From positions 186,001 to 250,000 of the forward strand of contig NZ_JAJUXK010000009.1 of the NCBI RefSeq assembly GCF_021390335.1: a stretch of 64,000 bases of DNA, written 5' to 3'. The stretch is from Dyadobacter sp. CY343 (GTDB lineage Bacteria > Bacteroidota > Bacteroidia > Cytophagales > Spirosomataceae). This document shows positions 52,606-61,688 of this stretch, piece by piece. Under the pieces are notes generated by a model. The model was not told the origin of the DNA. It saw only the letters and a program-made list of their open reading frames with translations, and ran no database searches. A program made the position numbers and the translations under genes. Within the stretch, counting starts at the first letter, position 1; every line of letters starts with the position of its first letter.

Positions 52606-52618
52606 TAGACTTATTCTA
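52606..52618. promoter_or_regulatory. Candidate metal-repressor operator
   Basis: The palindrome TAGACTTATTCTA (TAGA/TCTA arms) lies just downstream of the -7 element, where a repressor would block transcription. Fur control would fit an iron operon, but I have no consensus for this group to confirm it. Confidence 0.35.
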
Positions 52619-52628
52619 AATAGTTGCG

Positions 52629-52636
52629 CAAATGTA
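52629..52636 (-). promoter_or_regulatory. TAnnTTTG -7 element of the TonB receptor operon
   Basis: TACATTTG on the minus strand, with a TTTA about 17 nt upstream. The transcript would begin near 52622, giving a leader of about 165 nt. Confidence 0.45.
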
Positions 52637-52713
52637 GTCAGTTTGGCACTAAATCGCTTATACAATCTGCCTGTTTAGTTGGATTAACTGGATCTTTTTT
52701 CGGGGATAGAATG

Positions 52714-52750
52714 CAAAAAAGGGAATTGGTTGCTTTCCAATCCCCTTTTG
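52714..52750 (-). terminator. Terminator of the SRPBCC gene
   Basis: Arms CAAAAAAGGGAATTGG and CCAATCCCCTTTTG pair with one mismatch. On the minus strand the stem is followed by a T-run, so it ends the SRPBCC transcript. Confidence 0.7.
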
Positions 52751-52765
52751 TAAACTTGATGAAAC

Positions 52766-53212
52766 CTAATTCCAGTTGTCTATTTTAATATCGTTGGGAT
52801 CAGGTTTGCCTTTCCCATCTTCAATCAGCGATTTCAAACTCAGTAAGAATATAGCCCATTTTGTGCTGCAATGATGCATGAATTCCACCGGTTCGGTCCA
52901 ATTGGCATGCTTGAACAGGATAATAACGAAATCATTGTCTTGCTTCAAGTCAAAACTGATCGTTGTTCCCATCCATTCCTGGGGGCCATCGGCCAGCTCC
53001 CACACAACCCGGCTCGGCTCTTCAAGTTCGGCGACTCTCATATCAAATCCGCCGGCGCCGAATCTAAACTCAATAATATTGCCGACCCGGTTGCCTTCCC
53101 CTTTTGTATTGCTCGTCCACCAGCCCGCGAGGCCTGCCGTGGTTGTTAATGCTTTATAAACGTCTTGTAATGAGTCTGATCTGATCCCGACCCTGTGTAA
53201 GATATCCGCCAT
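52766..53212 (-). CDS. SRPBCC/AHSA1-like protein
   Basis: A 148-residue helix-grip protein of the START/AHSA1 type: VYKALTTTAGLAGWWTS, RVVWELADGPQEWMGTTISF and MHHCSTKWAIFLLSLKSLIEDG. These bind small hydrophobic ligands and have varied roles. It is divergent from the GlxA-like regulator gene. Confidence 0.9.
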   Translation of the reverse strand: MADILHRVGIRSDSLQDVYKALTTTAGLAGWWTSNTKGEGNRVGNIIEFRFGAGGFDMRVAELEEPSRVVWELADGPQEWMGTTISFDLKQDNDFVIILFKHANWTEPVEFMHHCSTKWAIFLLSLKSLIEDGKGKPDPNDIKIDNWN

Positions 53213-53360
53213 AGTTGCTTGCGTGTTTAAGTTTCAAATGAAAGTTTGATATAGTTACGTGGTCAAAAGTATAGGCTTGACAGGATATTAGTGCAGTGTA
53301 AAATGGACATTATCGCGGGTTGATTTGGACAATACCTATCTCTATCTTGCAACAAAAAAG

Positions 53361-54341
53361 ATGAAGAAGATCACCATCCTTGTACCCGACGGAGAAAATA
53401 ATCTGAGCAGCATTATAGGCGCTTACAAGATTTTGAAAAGGGCAAATAAGTACTGGGAGGAAAATCATAAAAAGACATTGTATCAGATTGAGCTGGCCGG
53501 TCTGTCGGAACAGGTGGACTTTCACGACGGGCTGTTTTCGGTCCGGCCGCACGTGCATATTTCTGCTGTTTCCAAAACGAACCTGATCATTATACCTTCC
53601 CTGAACCACGAGTTCGAACAGGCAGTTGAGAAGAACCAGCCTTTGATTCAATGGATCCGCGACCAGTATCGGGGCGGCGCGGAGGTCGCGAGTATTTGCA
53701 CCGGCGCTTTTTTGCTGGCTTCCTCAGGTTTGATCAATGGAAAAACATGCTCTACGCATTGGGCATTTTCAGATTTGTTCAAAGCAAAATTCCCTGAGAT
53801 CGATGTACAGAAAGATAGGTTGATCACAGACGAAAACGGGATCTACACAAACGGCGGCGCATATTCGTTTCTCAACCTGATCCTTTACTTGGTCGAAAAG
53901 TATTTTGATCGGCAAACGGCCATTTTCTGTTCCAAAGTATTTCAAATTGATATGGAGAGAGAAGCGCAGTCCCCTTTTATCATCTTCGCCGGACAAAAAT
54001 CGCATGAAGACGAGATCATCCGGCAGGCGCAGGTTTACATTGAAAAGCATGTGGAAAGCAAGATTTCCATTGCCGAGCTGGCGTCCAGATTTGCCGTCGG
54101 CAGGCGGAACTTCGACCGCAGATTCATCAGGGCAACAGGCAATACACCCATTGAATATGCCCAGCGCGTAAAGATGGAAGCTGCCAAAAAATCGTTTGAA
54201 ACCAACAGCAAAAACATCAAGGAAGTGATGTACGAAACGGGTTATTCCGATATGAAAGCGTTCCGGGAAGTGTTTAGAAAGGTGACCGGCGTATCTCCGT
54301 TGGAATACAGGTTGAAATACAATAAGGATGCGTTGAACTGA
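53361..54341 (+). CDS. GlxA-like AraC regulator with DJ-1/PfpI domain
   Basis: A 326-residue regulator. The start at 53361 (MKKITILVPDGENN) opens a DJ-1/PfpI-like domain (about 1-180) with the nucleophile-elbow stretch ASICTGAFLLASSGL. The C-terminus (about 210-320) carries the AraC helix-turn-helix pair: KISIAELASRFAVGRRNFDRRF and IKEVMYETGYSDMKAFREVFRK. Such proteins sense metabolites and activate nearby genes. Confidence 0.93.
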   Translation: MKKITILVPDGENNLSSIIGAYKILKRANKYWEENHKKTLYQIELAGLSEQVDFHDGLFSVRPHVHISAVSKTNLIIIPSLNHEFEQAVEKNQPLIQWIRDQYRGGAEVASICTGAFLLASSGLINGKTCSTHWAFSDLFKAKFPEIDVQKDRLITDENGIYTNGGAYSFLNLILYLVEKYFDRQTAIFCSKVFQIDMEREAQSPFIIFAGQKSHEDEIIRQAQVYIEKHVESKISIAELASRFAVGRRNFDRRFIRATGNTPIEYAQRVKMEAAKKSFETNSKNIKEVMYETGYSDMKAFREVFRKVTGVSPLEYRLKYNKDALN

Positions 54342-54602
54342 CCCGATGCCAGAGATCATTAGCCTTTTCCAGTAAATTCTCTTGCATTACCCCTAATTAT
54401 CGGGAGGTCGTCCCAAATTTCTGATCGGCTCGCTCTTTTTTATCTAAATTTGATTTAGTAACAACGCTGTCAGTGGTAGTCAAACCTCAACGAAACACTT
54501 CAAGCGAAGATAACCCGACCCTCCCGAATATTTGAAATGCCGTTTAAAAATGAGTAGTAAATAAGCACAGATCTCAAACGTTCCCCTCTTTCAATACTAA
54601 CT

Positions 54603-56054
54603 ATGCTATTTAATTCTATCGAGTTCATTGTGTTTTTCACAATTGTATTCGTCTTGTACTGGTTTGTATTGAACCGGCACTTAAAAGCGCAAAATGCTTT
54701 TCTGCTAGTTGTAAGCTATTTCTTTTATGGCTGGTGGGATTGGAGATTTCTGTTGCTGATATTTACCAGTTCTTCTATTGATTACTTTCTGGGACATCAG
54801 ATCTGGAAAACACAAAATCCTGTTCTCAGAAAGCGGCTCGTTTTGGTGAGTATCGTCTTTAATCTTTGCTTTCTGGGTTTCTTTAAATACTTCAACTTCT
54901 TTGTTGATAGCTTTATCGGGATGCTGACTGAAATGAATATACCTATTAATGTATATACGCTTCATATTATTCTTCCGGTCGGTATCAGCTTTTATACTTT
55001 TCAGTCGCTTAGTTACACGATTGACATTTACAAGAAAAAGCTTGAACCTTCTCATAATATTTTGAACTTTTTCGCTTTCGTTTCCTTTTTTCCACAGCTC
55101 GTAGCCGGGCCGATCGAGCGGGCGGAACATTTGTTACCGCAGTTTTTCCAAAAGAGAAAATTTGATTATGCATTTGCAGCAAGTGGCGGTCGCCTTATTC
55201 TAAAAGGATTCTTTAAAAAAATAGTTATTGCCGACAGTCTTGCCATTTTGGTAGATACGGTTTATAACAACCCGGAAGCGTATACGGGTTTTCCAATGGT
55301 TGTGGCGACGATATTTTTTACGTTCCAGATCTATTGCGATTTCTCCGGATATTCTGATATCGCAATTGGTACTGCACGACTATTGGGTTTCGATATGAGA
55401 CCGAACTTTGCTTCGCCTTATTTTTCGAGATCACTCACGGAGTTCTGGCGCAGGTGGCATATTTCCTTGTCAACCTGGTTCAGGGATTATCTCTATATCC
55501 CACTGGGCGGGAACCGCACTTCCACCTTCAATGCGAACAGGAATCTTCTTATTACGTTCACATTGAGCGGTTTATGGCACGGCGCCAACTGGACTTACGT
55601 GATCTGGGGTTTTGTACACGGACTCGGTCTGATCGTTGAAAAGACGTTCAATATTCAGAAAGCAGATAGTGCGAGTGTGCTCGTAAATGCGATGCGCATG
55701 ATCCTGACACTCATATTTGTTGCATTCGCATGGATTTTCTTCCGAAGCAATAACCTGAGCGACGCTATTTACATTATCACACACATGTTTTCGGATATCC
55801 GAGATTATACTGATCCGATGGCTATGTCATTGAAATTCCGGGGTGTGGGATTGAAACCGGAAGATCTTCTTACGTCTGTTTTCTTTCTGGTCGTATTATT
55901 GGTAATGGAATATGTGATGGCAAATGATAAGTTACGGACACTTATTTACCCAAATCCGAGAATAAGATGGGCTGCCTATTATTTCTTTTTGATAGCGATC
56001 GTTTTTAGCGCTACAAAAAACCCGGCAGGTAACTTCATCTATTTCCAATTTTAA
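54603..56054 (+). CDS. MBOAT-family O-acyltransferase (AlgI/DltB-like)
   Basis: A 483-residue polytopic membrane protein with about ten helices. The MBOAT marks are present: QLVAGPIERAEHLLPQ, FCDFSGYSDIAIG-type segment near 245-256, FWRRWHISLSTWFRDYLYIPLGG (281-303) and catalytic H326 in SGLWHGANW. AlgI-like enzymes transfer acyl groups from the cytoplasm to an exported polysaccharide. The SGNH protein gene follows after 10 nt, which is the usual pair. Confidence 0.94.
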   Translation: MLFNSIEFIVFFTIVFVLYWFVLNRHLKAQNAFLLVVSYFFYGWWDWRFLLLIFTSSSIDYFLGHQIWKTQNPVLRKRLVLVSIVFNLCFLGFFKYFNFFVDSFIGMLTEMNIPINVYTLHIILPVGISFYTFQSLSYTIDIYKKKLEPSHNILNFFAFVSFFPQLVAGPIERAEHLLPQFFQKRKFDYAFAASGGRLILKGFFKKIVIADSLAILVDTVYNNPEAYTGFPMVVATIFFTFQIYCDFSGYSDIAIGTARLLGFDMRPNFASPYFSRSLTEFWRRWHISLSTWFRDYLYIPLGGNRTSTFNANRNLLITFTLSGLWHGANWTYVIWGFVHGLGLIVEKTFNIQKADSASVLVNAMRMILTLIFVAFAWIFFRSNNLSDAIYIITHMFSDIRDYTDPMAMSLKFRGVGLKPEDLLTSVFFLVVLLVMEYVMANDKLRTLIYPNPRIRWAAYYFFLIAIVFSATKNPAGNFIYFQF

Positions 56055-56064
56055 TATTAGCCAT

Positions 56065-56982
56065 ATGAAAAAGTTCTTAACCAAATTCTTTTATCTGCTT
56101 TTGCCTTTAATTGTCTGGGGTATTTTAATAGCGATTATTGACCCTTTTAATTATTTTGGGTTTGAAGTATTCCAGAGATCAGCGAAAAAGGAGGCTGAAA
56201 GCTTGAATACGCTCATTTATCGTACGATCGATTATGTGAATGAACCTTGCGAAAATGTCATCTTTGGCGATTCAAGAACTTATAACATTCCATTAGAGCG
56301 AATTGAAGAGATTTCAAAGAGGAAATACAAAAAGCTCAATACGAACGGAGCGAAACTAAATGAGATATTTGATCTTTTCTATTTTGCAAATTCGAAGACG
56401 CCGATCAAAAGGGTAGTGATCGGAATTAACTTTAACATGTTCAACAAGTTTGGTCACGAAGATAGGGTGGAAGGCGTAAAAAGAATGCTGAACAATCCAT
56501 TTATGTACGTTTATAATAAAGACGTTGCAGAAGCAGCCTATTCCACCATCAAATATACTTTCACCGACAAGAAGCCCGATTTCGCTCCGCCTATGTCCAG
56601 AAAAGAATTCTGGGACTGGAGTATTAATACAAAGGCCAGCCACTGGTATGGTAAGTACGCATTTCCGGAGAAATTATATTCGCAGCTGTTAAACTTCGAC
56701 AAATTCGCAAAGGCCAATAAGATAGATGTGATTTTCATTATTGTTCCCCATCACAGCGACTTTCACAAAAGGTTGGTTGATTTTGGTCTGCAAAAAGAAG
56801 AGGCTAAGTTCAAGCAGATCATGTCCGGGTTAAGTGCAAAAGTTTATGATTTTGATTATGTTAATTCGATCACCAGTAATACCGTCAATTTCGAAGATCC
56901 GATACATTATACAAATGCTGTCGGTAACACCATTGTCAACGAGATCTGGACTAATAAACTCATTATTGGAAAGGAGATTTAG
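56065..56982 (+). CDS. SGNH-type (AlgX/DltD-like) membrane protein
   Basis: A 305-residue protein with one N-terminal membrane helix (about 8-27) and an extracytoplasmic domain. The GDS motif at 68-70 (FGDSRT) has nucleophile candidate S70, and the C-terminal D278-x-x-H281 (EDPIHYTNAVG) completes an SGNH triad. It should accept the acyl group from the MBOAT protein and pass it to a glycan. It is shorter than AlgJ/AlgX relatives, and the target polymer is unknown. Confidence 0.85.
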   Translation: MKKFLTKFFYLLLPLIVWGILIAIIDPFNYFGFEVFQRSAKKEAESLNTLIYRTIDYVNEPCENVIFGDSRTYNIPLERIEEISKRKYKKLNTNGAKLNEIFDLFYFANSKTPIKRVVIGINFNMFNKFGHEDRVEGVKRMLNNPFMYVYNKDVAEAAYSTIKYTFTDKKPDFAPPMSRKEFWDWSINTKASHWYGKYAFPEKLYSQLLNFDKFAKANKIDVIFIIVPHHSDFHKRLVDFGLQKEEAKFKQIMSGLSAKVYDFDYVNSITSNTVNFEDPIHYTNAVGNTIVNEIWTNKLIIGKEI

Positions 56983-57086
56983 TCTCAGTTCCAGCGGGGT
57001 CTGCTAATTGATTGCCAATTCGCAGGAGGCCCCGCTGAGGCCAGATATCAACCGCTCCTTCCGTCCCTTTCGGGATTTTCAAAGAT

Positions 57087-57473
57087 TCACTCTCTGTTTT
57101 TAACAATATACACAGACCCGGCGGGATCGGTGATCCAATGCATATTGTCGGGAAGCTCTTCCAGTTCGTCGCAAGTCGAAATGCCGTGGGATCTGAGATA
57201 TTCGGTTGCTGCCGGGACGTTTTCCACATTAAGCTCCAACCAGGTTTCGGAATGCGTATAGTTGTCTACGCAATCCAGCCACATCACATTGTTACCGAAA
57301 TTGACCCGGTGTGTTCTTGAAACTGTCGGATTCGTGATCGGCTTTTCTTCCACATCGAGTTTGAGAATATCGCGATAGAATCCGACTGTGGCATCATATT
57401 TACTTTTCGGGATTTTGACGGCAATGTTAATGCCGCCTTCAAATTTGATATCCATACCGATTTTCGTGTTCAT
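57087..57473 (-). CDS. VOC-family (glyoxalase-like) protein
   Basis: A 128-residue VOC-superfamily protein with a beta-alpha-beta pattern: IAVKIPKSKYDATVGFYRDILKL, then WLELNVENVPAATEYLRSHG and WITDPAGSVYIV. An internal ATG (MDIKFEGG) is an alternative start. The substrate is unknown. Confidence 0.88.
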   Translation of the reverse strand: MNTKIGMDIKFEGGINIAVKIPKSKYDATVGFYRDILKLDVEEKPITNPTVSRTHRVNFGNNVMWLDCVDNYTHSETWLELNVENVPAATEYLRSHGISTCDELEELPDNMHWITDPAGSVYIVKNRE

Positions 57474-57562
57474 TTATGTCGACAAAACTACGAACCTTGG
57501 CACTGGTAGTTGTGGGGAATACGAGCCAACATGGAGGGGAATCGAGACAGTCCGCTCGCGAA

Positions 57563-58270
57563 TTAGTCGATTTGGTCAAAAAAGGTTTCGGTCACCCGTT
57601 TCAGATCCGCTTTGCTGGAAATGGTTTTTTGTTGATGATGCTGCTGATGAAAATCCTCTAACTTCTGAAGTAAATAACGAAGTGTCAGTTTTTCGGAAAC
57701 AGTAAGATTTCCCGAGATCATTTTACCCACGTGGTTCATGTCTTCAAACACGACGTAAAGCAACTGTTTACCCTGATCGGTGATCGCGATCTGCCGGCTT
57801 CTTTTATCTTTTACGTCGTCCCATTGCTTAATCAGACCCGCTGCCAGAAGCCTTCTGATTACTTCTGTACCCGAGGTTTTTTCCTGCAAATTATAGTGGA
57901 TCAGTTCGCTTTTGGAGAGGTTGTCATGAGTAAGCAGAATCGCCAATGCTGTAAAATCTTCGGCAGTCACTAACGGCGTACCGTCCAGGGCTTTTTTTAT
58001 GTAAGATTTTGCATACCGGCTCATGTATACAAACAATTGACCAATGTTATTGTCAAGCTGAAATGCCTGTTCCTGTGCCGTTTTCTCGTTTTTCCCAAAT
58101 CTCACATCGTGGCTGAGCAGGGCAGGAGGCGCAGCGCCTGGCGCAGACTTTCCGGCTGTGTGAACCACAAATCCTGCAAAATCCTGCATCGTAACCGCCC
58201 TGTCAGGGTTTTGCTGTTCAAGCTCTTCAACCAGTGATATTAGCTCATGAATAAGCTGGTATGATTTCAT
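57563..58270 (-). CDS. MarR-family transcriptional regulator
   Basis: A 235-residue regulator, longer than typical MarR proteins because of an N-terminal extension of about 70 residues. The winged-helix part has VTAEDFTALAILLTHDNLSKSELIHYNLQEKTSGTEVIRRLLAAGLI and a wing with DKRSRQIAIT. It is the last gene of a four-gene operon with a flavin enzyme set, and probably controls it. Confidence 0.9.
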   Translation of the reverse strand: MKSYQLIHELISLVEELEQQNPDRAVTMQDFAGFVVHTAGKSAPGAAPPALLSHDVRFGKNEKTAQEQAFQLDNNIGQLFVYMSRYAKSYIKKALDGTPLVTAEDFTALAILLTHDNLSKSELIHYNLQEKTSGTEVIRRLLAAGLIKQWDDVKDKRSRQIAITDQGKQLLYVVFEDMNHVGKMISGNLTVSEKLTLRYLLQKLEDFHQQHHQQKTISSKADLKRVTETFFDQID

Positions 58271-58278
58271 CTGGAAAT

Positions 58279-59526
58279 TTATTTCTGACTGTTTATTATT
58301 GCATCAGCGGCTAATCGTCCACTTTTCATAGCCGCATTGATCGAACCGTTCAGTAAATGGTCCCCGCAAATAAAACATTGCTCAGTTAGTCTCAATGCGT
58401 CTTTGCGAGGCACATTAATGACTTGGTCATCATTCGGCAGCGCGTAACCGATGTGATAGGTTTTCAGATGTTTCCAATGCATAGCCTCCGGAAACCAGGC
58501 TTGCATTTCACGCAAAACCTGCCCCTGAAGCTGCACGCTATCCGTTTTTGAATGGTCTCCAATCAGCGAAAGAGAAATCAGGGCATCACCATTTTTGGAA
58601 TAGGCGGGCGCGATCCTGTTCATGACTGCGATATTATTGACAAGTTTGCTGGGCAATGCATTTAATGCAATAAGTGGTTGGTCATAAGGTTTGGTCGCCG
58701 CTGTGAAATACATATTGGTAACCGAATGATAGGAGGAAGGCACTTTCAGAAACGGTTCGGGCATTTCAAGCTGATCGGTGGCGATGAGAATGCTTTTTGC
58801 GCTATGAACCTGCACGTCGGATGTCGTAACCATGTTTGCGTCAATGGAAACCACTTTTTGACCAAATACAATCTCATCGGGTGCAAGCGAACTGGCTAAC
58901 TGCAACGGAATCATGCCCATTCCCTTCGCGGGAACAGCCGCATCGCCCTGGCTGAACATCTTGAATACAAATTCAAACATCCGGCTGGAAGTGCTTAATC
59001 TATCTTCCAAAAAGATCCCTGTCATGAATGGTTTGAAAAACTGGCGGATCATTAACTGACTAAATCCAGCTTCGTTCAGATAGGCCAATGTGGTCGTCTC
59101 ACTGCCGGTAAAAATCTCATCTACGCTTTTTCCGGTCAGTTTTAACTTTAATCCAAGCATGCGCAACTTGTCGGCGAATGTGCCCGCTGGTGATGCCAGC
59201 GTGCTGATCAGTTCACGGGGCTGCCGAAGCGGGTCCCCGATTTTAGTCGTACCGGTTTCATTCAAGATCAATGCGCCGGGATCGAATTTCTGCAATTCCA
59301 ATGCACCGTAATCTAAAAACCTTTGCGTTTCGGGATATGCGGTTAACAAAACCTGGAATCCTCTGTCCAGCAGAAAGCCCTCCACTTTCTCTGTCCTCAC
59401 CCTGCCTCCTGGCCGGTCAGAAGCTTCCAGTATCTTTACTGATTTTCCAGCAGCCTTTAACACTTTTGCAGCTGTCAATCCCGCTAATCCCGCACCAATG
59501 ATGATCACATCCAAATTATCTTCCAT
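58279..59526 (-). CDS. FAD-dependent amine oxidase/protoporphyrinogen oxidase-like enzyme
   Basis: A 415-residue flavoprotein. The dinucleotide-binding motif IIGAGLAGLTAAKVLKAAG is at residues 10-28, followed by EASDRPGGRV, typical of the amine-oxidase/phytoene-desaturase superfamily. It has no signal peptide. The substrate is unknown; such proteins are often found beside SDR and flavin reductase genes in light- or oxidative-stress clusters. It lies 8 nt after the MarR gene's start and 6 nt before the flavin reductase. Confidence 0.9.
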   Translation of the reverse strand: MEDNLDVIIIGAGLAGLTAAKVLKAAGKSVKILEASDRPGGRVRTEKVEGFLLDRGFQVLLTAYPETQRFLDYGALELQKFDPGALILNETGTTKIGDPLRQPRELISTLASPAGTFADKLRMLGLKLKLTGKSVDEIFTGSETTTLAYLNEAGFSQLMIRQFFKPFMTGIFLEDRLSTSSRMFEFVFKMFSQGDAAVPAKGMGMIPLQLASSLAPDEIVFGQKVVSIDANMVTTSDVQVHSAKSILIATDQLEMPEPFLKVPSSYHSVTNMYFTAATKPYDQPLIALNALPSKLVNNIAVMNRIAPAYSKNGDALISLSLIGDHSKTDSVQLQGQVLREMQAWFPEAMHWKHLKTYHIGYALPNDDQVINVPRKDALRLTEQCFICGDHLLNGSINAAMKSGRLAADAIINSQK

Positions 59527-59532
59527 AGCATT

Positions 59533-60180
59533 TTAACCGGGCTGGTTTATTTCATGTGGCTCAATATCCGGTTTGGCATAGGCGAGCCGGCCGATGGGAC
59601 GTGTTAGAAAATACGCATCCAACCCCGCTACGGTCATGGTTTCGGCCTGAACATGATCAATGGTGCCGTCGTGGCCGATGAGCGCATTATCAATCAGGAT
59701 TTTTACGATCTCACCGATCACAATCGTAGTGCGATTGATTTCCATTGGAATGGTTTCACGCAGTTTCAATCCGATCCGGACCGTTGATTGTTGAACAAAA
59801 GGTGCTTCAAAACCAGGCACATATAGTTCATCAAATCCACAAGTCCCAAACTCAGAAACGCCCGAAGGATAACTGGCGCTGGTTTGATGCGCCTGTTTAT
59901 ACCACTTGGGCTGCACATTGCTCAAGGTGTATTGCCCGGTTGCCTGTATGTTGGCGAGGGTGTCGTTATGCTCGCGCCCGGGCCGCATAACCATCCCGAT
60001 CAACGGCGGATTCGCTCCGAGGTGAAAGGCCGAACTGATCACACACAAGTTGGTGGTCCCGGTCTTGCTTATGGTGCCAAGAAGATTTAACGATTTATAT
60101 CCCAGCAGGCTATTAATCAGGCATATGCGGTACTGCTTTTCGAGCTCGGCGATTTGCCCGCTGTTTATATTCGTGCTCAT
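59533..60180 (-). CDS. Flavin reductase-like protein
   Basis: A 215-residue split-barrel flavin-binding protein with the start SLNLLGTISKTGTTNLCVISSAFHLGANPPLIGMVMRP, typical of FMN-binding flavin reductases. It may supply reduced flavin to the adjacent enzyme. It lies 1 nt after the SDR gene in one transcript. Confidence 0.9.
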   Translation of the reverse strand: MSTNINSGQIAELEKQYRICLINSLLGYKSLNLLGTISKTGTTNLCVISSAFHLGANPPLIGMVMRPGREHNDTLANIQATGQYTLSNVQPKWYKQAHQTSASYPSGVSEFGTCGFDELYVPGFEAPFVQQSTVRIGLKLRETIPMEINRTTIVIGEIVKILIDNALIGHDGTIDHVQAETMTVAGLDAYFLTRPIGRLAYAKPDIEPHEINQPG

Positions 60181-60181
60181 A

Positions 60182-60898
60182 TTAAGCGGTTTTTAGTTTG
60201 CCTAATCCTCCGTCAACGCCAATGATCTGGCCAGTTAGCCAGCTGCTGTCGTCCGATAACAAAAATGCAATAGCCTTGCTGATATCCTCTGGTTGCCCAT
60301 ATTTTCCAAGCGGATGCCTTTTTGCAGATGCTTCGCGTTTTTCGGGTGAGCTCAGCAGGTTTTGCGCCATGGGTGTGTCGGTAAGCGAGGGCGCCACTAC
60401 ATTAACCCTGATCTTCTGACCAGCCAGTTCGGCAGCCAGCGATATGGCCAGTCCCTGCACGGCGCCTTTTGCTGCCGATATACTTGCGTGGTAAGGCAGG
60501 CCGGTATTAGCCGCGACAGAACTTATCAAGACAACCGAAGCCCCAGCCGCATTCTTCAATTGCTTCATTGCCTGCTGAATAATCTGAGCAGCACCCAGGA
60601 CATTGAGGCGGTAGTCATTTAAAAAGTCCTCGCTCGTAAGGCGGTTGAAAGGTTTCAGGTTAATGCTGCCGACTGAATAAACCAGCCCGTGCAACTGTTC
60701 CGGCAAGAACCCACCGATCGCTTCAAGATCGCCTGTCACATCAGCTTGCAAGTATGCAATACCTTCGGCAAGATCGGCTGGCTTTGACCGCGAAATCACA
60801 TATACCGACGCATTGTGTTGGTGTAAGGTTTCAACAAGTGATAAACCAATACCAGAGCTTCCACCAACAACCAGTATATTTTTTCCACTAAAATTCAT
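60182..60898 (-). CDS. SDR-family protein lacking the catalytic tyrosine
   Basis: A 238-residue short-chain dehydrogenase fold with VGGSSGIG cofactor motif (residues 11-18) and S127. At the place of the YxxxK tyrosine, 13 residues after S127, the sequence reads I140, with K144 conserved (HASISAAKGAV). This form occurs in a known SDR subgroup, so a different mechanism or a non-catalytic role is likely. It is the first gene of the operon; a TATATTTG -7 element lies upstream. Confidence 0.92.
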   Translation of the reverse strand: MNFSGKNILVVGGSSGIGLSLVETLHQHNASVYVISRSKPADLAEGIAYLQADVTGDLEAIGGFLPEQLHGLVYSVGSINLKPFNRLTSEDFLNDYRLNVLGAAQIIQQAMKQLKNAAGASVVLISSVAANTGLPYHASISAAKGAVQGLAISLAAELAGQKIRVNVVAPSLTDTPMAQNLLSSPEKREASAKRHPLGKYGQPEDISKAIAFLLSDDSSWLTGQIIGVDGGLGKLKTA

Positions 60899-60930
60899 TG
60901 TCGTGCATATTTAAACTTCGTAACTGCTTT

Positions 60931-60938
60931 CAAATATA
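60931..60938 (-). promoter_or_regulatory. TAnnTTTG -7 element of the SDR/flavin operon
   Basis: TATATTTG on the minus strand, 33-40 nt before the SDR start, with TTTA about 17-18 nt further upstream. The region around it is AT-rich with near-repeats of AATACG and ATAA, possibly MarR sites. Confidence 0.45.
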
Positions 60939-61129
60939 ATACGAAAACATACTAATAAACGATCTATATAACGTTATTGTACTACTATAATAATACGGTT
61001 TTTCGGAGAAATTGAAGTTTAAGAGTAACAATAACTTAATATAAATTAGCCCGATCGACAGTAAATTTGAAGTTACAAATTCCAACCAATGAAAAAGTTG
61101 CGTTAATGTAAGACCTCCATTCCAAAATC

Positions 61130-61531
61130 ATGACCATCATGTATATCAAGCTAGTGAAGCATCTTTTCATACCAACCGTCTTTGTTCTGGCTTCTATTCC
61201 CTCATTTGGCCAACTATTTGTTGGGAAGGTGGATATCAATGGATCTGACAGTATTAAGGTTATTGAAGTTTTGATTGCCGAAAGAATGTCCAACAAGTAC
61301 GTCGATGTCTATGTTGACTTTGGTCAGAAGAGCACTTTTTGGGTAGGTAGCATCGGTAATGATTCTGGCGATCAAAGGATTTTAGACAACACATCTGGAA
61401 AACCGGTCCGGTTTAAGTCAACATCAGCTGTACTGAATCTTTTAGAAGCCAATAATTGGGATCATTACAACTCTGTTATTATTTCTGATAGGGGCGAAAG
61501 GTTGTTCTACTATTACTTCAGGAAAAAATAA
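61130..61531 (+). CDS. Small exported hypothetical protein
   Basis: A 133-residue protein with a signal peptide (ending near SFGQ, residue 28). The rest is beta-rich with YVDVYVDFGQKSTFWVG and ends YYYFRKK. I recognise no family. An ATG three codons later (61139) is an equal start. Confidence 0.65.
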   Translation: MTIMYIKLVKHLFIPTVFVLASIPSFGQLFVGKVDINGSDSIKVIEVLIAERMSNKYVDVYVDFGQKSTFWVGSIGNDSGDQRILDNTSGKPVRFKSTSAVLNLLEANNWDHYNSVIISDRGERLFYYYFRKK

Positions 61532-61688
61532 TGATCCAATGTTCATAAAGCCCCGCGCCAAATGCTGGTAATCATGGTAATTGGCAATAGCGTGCAATGC
61601 TAAACCAATAGCAGCACGCGCGTTACCATTTTGCCGGAATGCACGTAGAAAGGTCTTGCAGGATTTCTCCATATTATCTCATAGCAAA

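Larger units (their letters stand above)
52459..52765. other. 307-nt gap: promoter region of the iron-type operon and downstream terminator
   Basis: The region holds the leader and promoter of the TonB receptor gene and, at its right end, the terminator of the SRPBCC gene. I see no small gene in it. Confidence 0.6.

Noticed and set aside
56992-57037. Hairpin with CAGCGGGG/CCCCGCTG arms between the SGNH and VOC genes as a terminator
   Set aside because: The loop is about 30 nt and no T-run follows on either strand, so it stays unproven.
61523-61672. Short minus-strand reading (ends inside the gene at 61130) with an even Ala-rich sequence that looked like a gene fragment
   Set aside because: It overlaps the 61130-61531 gene on the other strand, has no recognisable family and no start support.
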